Assembly: GCA_016187365.1 (NCBI GenBank)
Contig: JACPJX010000053.1
Location: 1-18,947, forward strand
Direction of reading: 5' to 3'
Length of the DNA: 18,947 bases
DNA from: Candidatus Aenigmatarchaeota archaeon
GTDB lineage: Archaea > Aenigmatarchaeota > Aenigmatarchaeia > GW2011-AR5
Below are positions 1-8,418 of this stretch, one piece after another; within the stretch, counting starts at the first letter, position 1, and every line of letters begins with the position of its first letter. The notes under the pieces are model-generated. The model searched no databases. It was given only the letters and a program-made list of their open reading frames with translations, and had not been told where the DNA came from. Position numbers and translations under genes: made by a program.

Positions 1-3000
1 CGATGAGTTGCATATCTTGTCGCCGGAACTTATGCCCCTTACAAACAGTTTTGCCGTTCCCGCGAACGTTATGTCCATGGTGAACTGCTGGTTGACGAGC
101 GGCGTTTCAGGCGTTGTGCTGAGGCTGACCGCGAACGCCGGCGCGCAGGCGTTTCCTTCATGCCTGAATCCGAACCCGCATCTCCATCTGCATGCTGTCA
201 GGTCGCCGCTCTGCTGGTAAGACCACGACAAGGCGGAACCTGTGTAAACAGCCGGGCCCTGCTCCACTCCAGCGAGCGACGCAGGCAATGTCCCGGCACC
301 GCATGCCGTTTCGCCTGTGGAAATGCATGTGTTGCCCTGTCTCGCATAGCCGGAAACGCATCTATATTCGCACTTTGGCGCGCCGCATGCACCAACTAAA
401 GTTACAGGCGTATTGATCGTAAGTCCTGTGTTGTCATTGGAACACAAGTCCGAGTTTGAAGGAGCCGTGCCGGTGCATGAGAATGTCTGCTGGACGCACG
501 TGCTGCCGCTCTGCCCGTAACCGGCATCGCACTTCCACTTGCATGGCGTTGTCAGAGATGCATCCTCGGCATATGTCCATGATGCCGGAGTATAACCGGC
601 TGCATAATTGCTGTGGCCAATTATTATGGTTCCCGGACTTCCTGCCGGAGATGTCCCGCCGCATGCCGATGCTCCGCCTGATGTGCACGATTCCCCTGAT
701 TTTGTAAATCCTGATGCGCATGTCCACTCGCATACGCCCAGCGTCCCTGTTCCCCTGTAATTCCATGTCCCTGTTCCGGGCACAGTGCTCTTCACGACGC
801 CTTCTGCATCAGAAGGTGCCGTGCCGGTGCATGCCGTTCCGCCTCCGGCCTCGACGCTGAATGAATGCGCAAGCGAAGCCCCGTTCCCGAAGTCGTCCCT
901 GCATTTGAAGTAATATGTGTAGGCGCCGGCCGCGAAATCAATATCCTGGGACGAATGGACAAATGCGATACCGCCCTGTGTCTGCGTCATTTGTGTCATC
1001 GAAACCGAATCAAACGCAACATCCCTGTTCGAATATCTGCACGTCGCACTCTCATCGGTCATCACCGAAAGTGCGCGCCGGCCCGGGGCAATCGTGCCTG
1101 ACGGCTTGGGATTGAATATGCCCGGAGGATTGTCCGCATTGGCAGGCTCGAATCTCACCGTCGTCTGCGCGCTCATGCCGTTCCATTTTGCCGTAACGAC
1201 CGACTGCTCAACGGCGTTTGTCGCCGTCAGATGGACGAAGCATGAGGATTCGTCCGCCCTTGTCGTGCACGACGCGCTGCTCAAAGTCCCTTTCGTTTTT
1301 TCAAACCATATCGTCGTCTCGTAAGGCACCGGCCTGCCGGCGTTATCCTTGAGCGTTGCGGTGATGACCGACCTGCCGTCTGCGGTCTTTATTTCTGTCG
1401 GGTTCGCCCTGATTTCAAGCACGGAAGGCAGAGCCGCGGCGCCTGATTTTATGAAAACAGACGATTTCGTCTCGCCGGCACAGTCCCCTGAAGAGCCTGT
1501 TATGACAAGCGTAGCGTCCCCTGAATATGTTGATGGAAGTTGCGCCTTGTAGACATAAATGTTCCCCGCGGAACGGGCGGCGTCTTTTGTAAACACGGCC
1601 AATAACTGGCCTGAAGGCTTGACAAGGGAAACCGGCGGGCTTGCGCCCAGCGCCTGCGTCGAGGTGAACGAAACTTCAAGCAATCTGTCCCTTTGGGGCT
1701 GTGATGGATTCATTCTGGATATTCCGAACGCCGGTGTCGTCGGGCAAAGGTCAACGCTTGAGCAGACGGTGCTATCCTGGCGGGCTGTTGCAGAGTTGGA
1801 ATCCGTCACGACGCAGGCTGCGGTTATCGCCTGCCCTGTTGCGTCTGAAGGGATTGTATACGGCACCGAATACGCGCCGCCTGAAAGCGATGCCGCCTGC
1901 GCTGCGCCGCCGTTTATTGATATAGTTCCTGATGAAAGCGTCCCGTCAGCATCCTGCGCCGCGCATCCGATGGTGATTTGCCTTCCGGTAACGCATTGTC
2001 CCTGAATCAGAACGGTGCTTATCGCCGGCGCGGCGTTCTGCACGGTGAAGGTATTTGTCGTCTGGTAAGTGTTGCCTGATGCATCGGTGGCAGTCAGCAC
2101 TGCAGTGTGCTGCCCGAGGGCAAGCGTTCCTTTTGGAACTGTATGGATGAATTGCTGCGCTCCGAATTGGACAAGCGTTTTTTGTATGCTGTCAACCCTC
2201 AGCACGGGATTTGTGATGCCTGATGCAACTGTTGCTGTTATCGTCACGTCCTGCGCCCTTGTCGGCAATTCAGGTGTTATTGAAAGCGCTATGTTTGTAG
2301 GGACGCATTCAGTTGTTGCGAAGATGCATGTGTTCGGGTTGCATGCCCTGACAGGGGTGCACATCCTCCCGTCCGGAAGGGTTATCGGCGTTTGCGCCTG
2401 GGTCCTGTCTGATGCATCGCATTCAGCGCCGGCGCTCTTGCTGCATGCGTAAGGCCCTGCCTCGTATACGCACTGGCCTGCGCTGCTGCACGATGTCGCG
2501 CTCTCTGTGGAAACCTTCTTCCCGTCGACAACAGGCCGCGGCGGGCACTGCTGCTGAAGATTCCTGGAAGTATATGACAGGTCGCACTGCTCGCCTCCGT
2601 TGATACTGCCGTCGCCGACTCCCTCGCACAGCGCATTTTTGTCAAGGACGCTGTCCGCTGCTGTCCTTTCGGCAGAGAACCTTTGTTCCGCAGGGTTGCA
2701 TCCCTCGCCGCTGACATACGCCCTGAGCTGGTAAGTTCCGGGCCCGGGCGCGGCGCAGTTGAAAACGGAAACCAGCGGATTGGTCCCGCTTCTTCCGGTG
2801 TAAACGCACTTGTTCCTCGCGCCGTTCACGACGATGTCGCATGCGGCGCATGTTTTTGTGCTGTCCGCATAGAGGGGGTGCCCGGCAAAGCCTGTCTTCG
2901 CCACCTCGTTGCCGCTCAGTGTCACAAGGCACTGCACGCTTCCTGCTGCGGCTCTGCATGTGCCTCCGGCCGGCGCCGAACTTGAGATCGAGATGTCGTT

Positions 3001-5379
3001 CGTGTAGACGGTGGTGCCGATATTGCGCGTGTCATGGACGGACGTGCCGGCGCAGGTGCTTGACAATGAGCCGTTTAATTCGCATACGGCCGAAAGCGCG
3101 CCGGGATTCTGCCCGACATTTACAGTGCCGACAAATTCCGTTTCCGGTTCTGTCAACACATTGACGCACTGTGTGCCGCTTCTGTCCGTCAGGATTATTG
3201 TCTCGCCGGCTGCGCCGCCCCTGCTGATTCTGCATTTCACGCTCCCGTAATAATTAGCATCGCCTCTCCTTGCTGCATTCACAACAATCGATGCATCCTC
3301 GCCCTTCTGGACAGGCACCGGCCTGAATCCGGCGGCCGTTATCTGGAGTATCGACTGCGCGCCGCTGCACCCGCGGACAATTTCCCTCGCAACCGGATTG
3401 AAGAAATCCTCATACCATCTGTCTATGCTATTGCCGCCGAATATCCTTTCCTTCTCGCCAAGCGACGGGTTTGTCCGGAGGCTTTCAAGTTCGTTCTTCT
3501 TTTGCGAAACAAATGATATTTGCTTCATGTAAGTGTCTATGCATATCGCGTTTGCAGCCTTCGTTTCAGGAGGCGTTTCGGGGTTGGCGTTTTTCGTTAT
3601 CATTGAACTCATGTCCAGCCTCCAGCCGCGTTCTGCCTGGTCAAGAAGCGCGTATTTTCCCGCTATGGCGTTTATCCCTATGAACGGGCACTCATATGAA
3701 TAGGTGTTTGCACTTTGCACCCTTCTCGTCCCGTATTTCTCGTCTGCAAGGAAATAATACGTGCCTTTTGCGTCCGCGCACTGCGATGAAGAGAAAAATC
3801 CGCTGTCATATGTCAGGTCGGCTGATATGCATCTGTCCGCTGTCCATGGACCGTTCTTGCTGGAGCCGAATTTGCAGTTCTCCGCCCTCTTCCCTCCTTC
3901 CTCCAGCTTGTTTACGCAGTCGTCGGCTGACGAGCCTCCGGCACACACGATAAAGTCGTAAAGGTCGATGTTGTCAACACCATTCACCTGTGCGCTGAAC
4001 GCCACGCCGTTCCTCTCGTCATTCAGGTACGAGCACGCCCCGCCGGCGCCGCTGCACACGAAGTTCGTTTCGGGCTTGCAGTCCGCGCGCTTTTCCTCTG
4101 GAAGTGATGTGCCCCTTTCATCCTCGTCGCATACGCCGTCGCCGTGGTGAGAAATGGTGTACTTTATTGTCACATCGTTGGCCTGCGTCTCGCCCGGCCG
4201 CTTCACCGTTATCTTTATTTCCGCAAAGTCACCGGAGTTTACGTTGGAAGACGGCGGCGTGACCTCGGCGATTATTTGCATGACTTTCGTATCCACTGTC
4301 AGATTGATGCTTGTTATGGAGCTGCCGGCTTTCCTGCCGTCAGCAGTCCTGTAGAACCTGACGCCGCTCCCCCATCCCTTGTTTTCTGTAAGGACCTCCT
4401 TGTCCAGACGGACATCGTAAGGCAGCAGGCCTTCATTCGCCCCGGGCGGGTGGAAAACTTCGAGCGTGAATTCCACGGGGCTGCCCCTCTTCGTGGCCGT
4501 ATTTATCGCGCCCTCCTTTTCCGCGGCGCCGGCAACCCTTATCCCGGGCGGCGGCGCTGCGGTTATCGTGTAAGTCGCATTCACATCGCTTGCGCCAAGC
4601 AGTTTCTGGTCGTCAGTTTTTTTTGATGAGATCCGAAGGGTGAACATGCAGCCGCTTTCGCAGCCGGAAGCGGCCGAGGCTTTCAGGTTTATTTGCCCTG
4701 TTTGCAATGCATTAAGCTGGACAAGCGCGCCTTCAGAAAGATCGCTGTTGTCAGGTTTCCTTATTGACAGTGTTCCTTTCTCAACATTTTCAACGAAGGC
4801 CGTGAGCCTGCTTAACGTGTTCGGGTTCCTTAGCGTGAGCGTATACGTGATTTCCTTGTTCGGGTTCTCGCTGGAAACGTAGCCGGATGACGGTAAGATT
4901 GAAATTATCAGCGGCATCGCGGTCTGGATGTTGAGGAGCGCCCGCATGACTTTTGTAAGGACAAGCCGGCTGATTCCGCCAGAGGGCGGGGCCGCTGCGC
5001 CGCCTCCGCTTCCGGCGCCGGCAGTCTCATCGATGCGAGGCTGCGGTATGTCAGCGCATCTTCCTGAGCCGTCAAGTATCGTAAAATCTTTTATGCCGGC
5101 ACTTATGTCAATCTTGTATTTGCCGTTCGGCAGACCTGCGGTGTCAAAATAATAATAGAAATTGTTGTCCCGGAAAGCCGCACCTCTGGAAAATGCGCCT
5201 AATTTATCTCCTTTGATGTTATAAAGTTCAGGCGTGCTTCTATCGGGCAGGATTATCGCAATATAGCATCCGTTGTCATTGTCAACGGGATTCGGGAAAG
5301 GCACAAGAGGCGTCTGTGCGAAGGCAATAGCTGAATAAGCTGTTAATGCAATCATCACTGCAATCGTTATTTTTTTCAT
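1..5379 (-). CDS. Giant secreted multidomain Cys-rich surface protein (partial, C-terminus off the left edge)
   Basis: This frame has no stop from the ATG at 5379 to the window edge, giving 1793 codons without an end. The N-terminus is a signal peptide (MKKITIAVMIALTAYSAIAFA, cut before Q22), so the protein is exported. Visible parts, in order: a poly-Gly/Ala linker near residue 115; a GDGVCDEDE...C calcium/Cys-type motif (about 413-434); a C-x-GDGSINGGEQCD motif resembling Myxococcus-type Cys-rich repeats (about 920-933); two Ig-like beta domains (about 1024-1113 and 1114-1210); an invasin/intimin Big_1-like domain (about 1317-1412); a domain with the ATCRYS and YTYYFKCRDD signatures common in prokaryotic surface proteins (about 1424-1512); then four tandem Cys modules (1517-1744). 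A GGAGG lies 11 nt before the ATG, unlike the leaderless neighbours. The likely role is an adhesin or envelope protein; the precise function is unknown. Confidence 0.88.
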   Translation of the reverse strand, partial: MKKITIAVMIALTAYSAIAFAQTPLVPFPNPVDNDNGCYIAIILPDRSTPELYNIKGDKLGAFSRGAAFRDNNFYYYFDTAGLPNGKYKIDISAGIKDFTILDGSGRCADIPQPRIDETAGAGSGGGAAAPPSGGISRLVLTKVMRALLNIQTAMPLIISILPSSGYVSSENPNKEITYTLTLRNPNTLSRLTAFVENVEKGTLSIRKPDNSDLSEGALVQLNALQTGQINLKASAASGCESGCMFTLRISSKKTDDQKLLGASDVNATYTITAAPPPGIRVAGAAEKEGAINTATKRGSPVEFTLEVFHPPGANEGLLPYDVRLDKEVLTENKGWGSGVRFYRTADGRKAGSSITSINLTVDTKVMQIIAEVTPPSSNVNSGDFAEIKITVKRPGETQANDVTIKYTISHHGDGVCDEDERGTSLPEEKRADCKPETNFVCSGAGGACSYLNDERNGVAFSAQVNGVDNIDLYDFIVCAGGSSADDCVNKLEEGGKRAENCKFGSSKNGPWTADRCISADLTYDSGFFSSSQCADAKGTYYFLADEKYGTRRVQSANTYSYECPFIGINAIAGKYALLDQAERGWRLDMSSMITKNANPETPPETKAANAICIDTYMKQISFVSQKKNELESLRTNPSLGEKERIFGGNSIDRWYEDFFNPVAREIVRGCSGAQSILQITAAGFRPVPVQKGEDASIVVNAARRGDANYYGSVKCRISRGGAAGETIILTDRSGTQCVNVLTEPETEFVGTVNVGQNPGALSAVCELNGSLSSTCAGTSVHDTRNIGTTVYTNDISISSSAPAGGTCRAAAGSVQCLVTLSGNEVAKTGFAGHPLYADSTKTCAACDIVVNGARNKCVYTGRSGTNPLVSVFNCAAPGPGTYQLRAYVSGEGCNPAEQRFSAERTAADSVLDKNALCEGVGDGSINGGEQCDLSYTSRNLQQQCPPRPVVDGKKVSTESATSCSSAGQCVYEAGPYACSKSAGAECDASDRTQAQTPITLPDGRMCTPVRACNPNTCIFATTECVPTNIALSITPELPTRAQDVTITATVASGITNPVLRVDSIQKTLVQFGAQQFIHTVPKGTLALGQHTAVLTATDASGNTYQTTNTFTVQNAAPAISTVLIQGQCVTGRQITIGCAAQDADGTLSSGTISINGGAAQAASLSGGAYSVPYTIPSDATGQAITAACVVTDSNSATARQDSTVCSSVDLCPTTPAFGISRMNPSQPQRDRLLEVSFTSTQALGASPPVSLVKPSGQLLAVFTKDAARSAGNIYVYKAQLPSTYSGDATLVITGSSGDCAGETKSSVFIKSGAAALPSVLEIRANPTEIKTADGRSVITATLKDNAGRPVPYETTIWFEKTKGTLSSASCTTRADESSCFVHLTATNAVEQSVVTAKWNGMSAQTTVRFEPANADNPPGIFNPKPSGTIAPGRRALSVMTDESATCRYSNRDVAFDSVSMTQMTQTQGGIAFVHSSQDIDFAAGAYTYYFKCRDDFGNGASLAHSFSVEAGGGTACTGTAPSDAEGVVKSTVPGTGTWNYRGTGTLGVCEWTCASGFTKSGESCTSGGASACGGTSPAGSPGTIIIGHSNYAAGYTPASWTYAEDASLTTPCKWKCDAGYGQSGSTCVQQTFSCTGTAPSNSDLCSNDNTGLTINTPVTLVGACGAPKCEYRCVSGYARQGNTCISTGETACGAGTLPASLAGVEQGPAVYTGSALSWSYQQSGDLTACRWRCGFGFRHEGNACAPAFAVSLSTTPETPLVNQQFTMDITFAGTAKLFVRGISSGDKICNSS
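148..831 (-). repeat. Four tandem Cys-rich protein modules inside the giant surface protein
   Basis: Reading the minus strand, four modules follow each other, with first and last Cys codons at 831-685, 663-496, 477-325 and 303-148. Each opens with a Cys followed by a short Gly/Thr/Ala/Pro/Ser-rich stretch (CTGTAPS in modules 1 and 3). Each then has 30-40 variable residues and ends in a core C-x-[WY]-x-C-x2-G-[FY]-x(5-7)-C: CEWTC, CKWKC, CEYRC and CRWRC. Modules 1, 2 and 4 also carry a W-x-Y before the core; module 3 has two extra Cys. The pattern suggests compact disulfide-bonded, EGF-like units, but I do not match it to a named family. Confidence 0.8.
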
Positions 5380-5390
5380 CTGCCTGTATT

Positions 5391-5395
5391 CCTCC
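5391..5395 (-). promoter_or_regulatory. Shine-Dalgarno GGAGG for the giant surface protein gene
   Basis: The minus strand reads GGAGG 11 nt before the ATG at 5379. This is one of the few genes in the window with a clear ribosome-binding site. It supports a leadered transcript, probably from the TATAATAT at 5434-5441. Confidence 0.6.
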
Positions 5396-5433
5396 GTTCT
5401 GCAGATTTATTGCTAACCAACCAAATAAGCAGG

Positions 5434-5441
5434 ATATTATA
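5434..5441 (-). promoter_or_regulatory. TATA-like box (TATAATAT) for the giant surface protein gene
   Basis: The minus strand reads TATAATAT about 58 bp before the ATG at 5379. Transcription would start near 5410, giving a leader of about 30 nt that contains the GGAGG. The surrounding 140 bp is AT-rich and contains several TTGGT/ACCAA words. Confidence 0.45.
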
Positions 5442-5459
5442 CATTGGTTTGCAATATAC

Positions 5460-5496
5460 TGACCAACAAAACATGCCCGGATTCTTTTGTTGGTCA
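5460..5496. repeat. Perfect 12-bp inverted repeat between the two secreted-protein genes
   Basis: TGACCAACAAAA at 5460-5471 is exactly complementary to TTTTGTTGGTCA at 5485-5496, with a 13-nt loop. It starts 23 nt after the stop of the 950-residue gene and lies upstream of the TATA-like box of the giant gene. It could end the upstream transcript, act as an operator, or both. No long U-run follows it, so a simple intrinsic terminator is not obvious. Confidence 0.7.
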
Positions 5497-5519
5497 ACTA
5501 TAATCGACATTTTCATGCT

Positions 5520-8372
5520 TCAACCACCGCTTCCTCCTACATCCGCTATCGGCTCAAGCGCGTTCTCCGGAATCCTTATGGATATTTCATATCCGCCAGA
5601 CGCGAAGTTGCCGGAGAATCCGAGATCGGCCGGTGTAATGGACGTGCCGATGACGCCATGCGGCGCAGGCACAGCCAGTTTCCTCTCCCCTCCGGGCGTC
5701 GTCACGACGACCATGACCTGCTGGAGCGGGTTGTCTTCCACCGGAACGTCAGCGAGCGGGCATGTGGGGCCTGTGTATGTTCCGTAGAGAGGCGACCTGA
5801 ATTCCTCGGAATCATCGTAGATGGGGAAGCTTCCGATAAGCGGAGGCAGGTTGACGACAGGGCAGCTGGGCGCTTCAGAAGGCTGCGGCGACCTCGCCTT
5901 CGTGGCGCACACGCTGTAGCATTTGTCCGATATTTTGCTGAATCCAGGCTGGCCTAGGCATGCCCCCAGGAAGTTCCCTGCAAAATAGTTTTGTGCAAAT
6001 CCTCCGACCCCTCTGGATATTCCGCCCAGCGTGCCGCCGGCTGTTGCCTTTCCTGTAGGAGCCGGCTGCTGGCCTGCATTCTGGGGACTGCTTCCGCCGC
6101 CTTGGGGATATTGGATGAATGTGCTGACTGAAACAGCACTTCCCTGGCTTCCTGTTTGTCCTGTAATGCCTACGCCGTCCGGCCTGAACTGTAAGTTAAC
6201 CGAGCATGCCTTGGGCTCTCCGGAAGAGCCCGACCACAATCCAGTGCATAGTCCGGCAAATTGAGCGCCGGTTTTGACAGCTTCCCCGCATGTCGTGCCT
6301 CCGCTGGCAACGCATGCACCTATCACGGCAGAAATATCGGCGGCAAAGCATCCGATGGCAAGGATTTTCCCGTAATTGGTCTTCATATATGATTTTTTTG
6401 CGAGCGTGATTTCGCCCTGCGACTCGCGGCAGTCGTTCGGCTTGTAGCCGGAGCGCGGCAGCCCGTTTTTCCAGTCCTCGTCGAACCTGCAACTGGCATC
6501 CCTCACGGCAAGGCATGTGTATGTCAGCCCGTTGCAGTGGGCCGACCTTGTGCCTATCATTCCCGACAATTCAATGGAAGAGGTGTCGCCCTCGGAAATG
6601 AAGAGCGGCTGGCTCCTGCTGTCCACATTGGCATTGCAGTTCTGTATGCGGGAAATCGTGCTGCCTCCGAACTTCACTGATACGTCGCATGTTATGTCGT
6701 CCACATATCCCGCGGCTATTTTTCCCGTGTTTATCACGACAGGCGGGTTCATCACCCTCATGTCAGTCCTGTCTTCAATCGAGTCAAACGCCTTTTCTTT
6801 CACCTTCTCCGACGTCAGGGCTGTGTAAGCCTCCGGGACAAAGGTGAGGCCAGCGCCTATCTGAACACCTACATCATAACACCAGCATTCCTTGTTCGCC
6901 GTGCAAAGATTGGTCCCGGTTTTCCTTACGAACTGGCCGTAAGCTCTTGTTGTGAAGCCGCCGGAGCCGTAGTTGTAATTATACCTGCCGTTGTAAGGGT
7001 CATAGTAATAATTGCTCCCGCGATAAGATGAATAAGCCTGGTAGTTCGGATTCTGCCCCGAATCAACGCATTGCCATGTGTCTGCCCGGCCGCACGCCCG
7101 CTCGCATGCTGCTCCTGACTGCGCCGGCTGCTGCCCTGCAACCGGTGCTGCCGGCTGCTGGGCTGGAGCAGGCTGCAACTCGTTTTTTCTGTCTTCGCAG
7201 TCCTGCGGCGCGTAAAAAGTCTGGGGGTCGGCGAGTTCGTAGCCATAATCAGCACATCCTTCTTCAGATTCCAGACACCTGTATGTGTATGCGCTGCTTC
7301 CTGAAGGCGTGTATCTGCACAGGTTTATGCTTGTGCGGCTGTAGGCGCAGGTGGAGCCCTGAACTATAAAATTGCCCGTATCTCTGCACACGCCCTCGCA
7401 GATATCCTGCGTATAGAAATTAGTGCCTGAAGGCGTCACATCCGTGTATCCTTCCGGCGGGCAGTCTGATTGATAGCACGACATCACGCTGGCGTCGTTA
7501 AGGCATAACTTATATACAGTTGTCGGCAGATCAGAGGTACTGAAGCAGCACATCTCGTCTTCACTGCATTGACTGCTCCCGAATATTTTCTTATCACTCC
7601 CGGCACATTCTTGCGGCGACTTGCACACGCCTTCTGCCTCCGGAACCGCGGCGCTGGCGCACTTCGTTTCCTGCGGCGCGGCTGGCGACGACTGCGTGCT
7701 GGAAGGCGTGTTGCATTCATAGTCGGTTCCTTTAACCACTTCTGAACACAATTCCGTGCAGTCACTATAACTAGCCTCGGTTAAAGTGTCGATGACCTCA
7801 TTGGATAAACACGATTCGCTGCATGTAAAGGTTTTCGCATCATTGTTGCGGCACAATTTGTATGATGTTCCGGAGGCTGCTGCTGCCGGCTCTGCTGCCG
7901 CTGTCGAAACCACCAGTCCTGTGACATGCTGCCCTACTGTATGGCTGTCTCCGTCGGTATGCCCCTGCTCCGCCGCTGTCTGGTGGTCATCTTCGGAATG
8001 CGCGTCGCCTGGATTGTGGGTGCCGCCCAGTTCTACCAATGGATCCCCGTTCTGATGATTCTTTATGTCCTTGAATGCCTGCGGCTTTTGTAATTCAGGG
8101 AGGGCGTCAAACTGCGTCTTGCAGTCGCTGCAGCATAGCAGAACCTCCTCGCCTTTATACGTTATTTTATTTTCTGCGTCCGTTATGGGGGCGCCTGTGA
8201 GCGGGCATGTATCGCCTATCTTGTTGAGAATATTGTTGATATTTTGCGGTATCGTCTTGCCGCTTGTATATGCATGTTGTTGCCCGCCATGCGCCTCCGC
8301 CATCCAGGAAAGCGACAGAACAAGGACTACGGCTAGAACGGCAACGATACCCCTATTCACGCTCGTTTTCAT
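5520..8372 (-). CDS. Secreted Cys-rich protein with an N-terminal YHS/TRASH-like metal-binding module
   Basis: 950 residues. A signal peptide (hydrophobic residues 8-24, cut near AEA-H) is followed by a His-containing stretch. Residues 56-88 read CPLTGAPI...Y-x-G-x4-LCCSDCKTQF, the spacing of YHS/TRASH-type metal-binding modules (C56, C80, C81, C84). Then come a His/Asp-rich linker (119-150), Cys modules beginning YKLC (171-221, 287-345), a C...SPQEC...EDEMCCF unit (250-277), Pro/Gln-rich linkers (400-420), a Tyr/Asn-rich segment (443-470), and a long region with scattered Cys ending at residue 950. The start is set by a TATA-like box 28 bp upstream, which implies a leaderless mRNA. It lies directly upstream of the giant surface protein gene, on the same strand. 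An envelope or extracellular metal-related role is an inference. Confidence 0.85.
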   Translation of the reverse strand: MKTSVNRGIVAVLAVVLVLSLSWMAEAHGGQQHAYTSGKTIPQNINNILNKIGDTCPLTGAPITDAENKITYKGEEVLLCCSDCKTQFDALPELQKPQAFKDIKNHQNGDPLVELGGTHNPGDAHSEDDHQTAAEQGHTDGDSHTVGQHVTGLVVSTAAAEPAAAASGTSYKLCRNNDAKTFTCSESCLSNEVIDTLTEASYSDCTELCSEVVKGTDYECNTPSSTQSSPAAPQETKCASAAVPEAEGVCKSPQECAGSDKKIFGSSQCSEDEMCCFSTSDLPTTVYKLCLNDASVMSCYQSDCPPEGYTDVTPSGTNFYTQDICEGVCRDTGNFIVQGSTCAYSRTSINLCRYTPSGSSAYTYRCLESEEGCADYGYELADPQTFYAPQDCEDRKNELQPAPAQQPAAPVAGQQPAQSGAACERACGRADTWQCVDSGQNPNYQAYSSYRGSNYYYDPYNGRYNYNYGSGGFTTRAYGQFVRKTGTNLCTANKECWCYDVGVQIGAGLTFVPEAYTALTSEKVKEKAFDSIEDRTDMRVMNPPVVINTGKIAAGYVDDITCDVSVKFGGSTISRIQNCNANVDSRSQPLFISEGDTSSIELSGMIGTRSAHCNGLTYTCLAVRDASCRFDEDWKNGLPRSGYKPNDCRESQGEITLAKKSYMKTNYGKILAIGCFAADISAVIGACVASGGTTCGEAVKTGAQFAGLCTGLWSGSSGEPKACSVNLQFRPDGVGITGQTGSQGSAVSVSTFIQYPQGGGSSPQNAGQQPAPTGKATAGGTLGGISRGVGGFAQNYFAGNFLGACLGQPGFSKISDKCYSVCATKARSPQPSEAPSCPVVNLPPLIGSFPIYDDSEEFRSPLYGTYTGPTCPLADVPVEDNPLQQVMVVVTTPGGERKLAVPAPHGVIGTSITPADLGFSGNFASGGYEISIRIPENALEPIADVGGSGG

Positions 8373-8395
8373 TAAGGAAACTTATGGATTTGCAT

Positions 8396-8405
8396 GGTAT
8401 ATATT
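8396..8405 (-). promoter_or_regulatory. TATA-like box for the 950-residue secreted protein gene
   Basis: The minus strand reads GAATATATACC across 8396-8406, centred about 28 bp before the ATG at 8372, which places the transcription start at the start codon. It sits inside the 46-bp gap after metG. Confidence 0.6.
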
Positions 8406-8418
8406 CTTTGAGAATCCG

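Noticed and set aside
1..5379. Many short plus-strand ORFs, and the idea that this region lacks a long gene
   Set aside because: The minus frame ending at the ATG at 5379 is free of stops over its whole length and carries a signal peptide and domains; the short ORFs are shadows.
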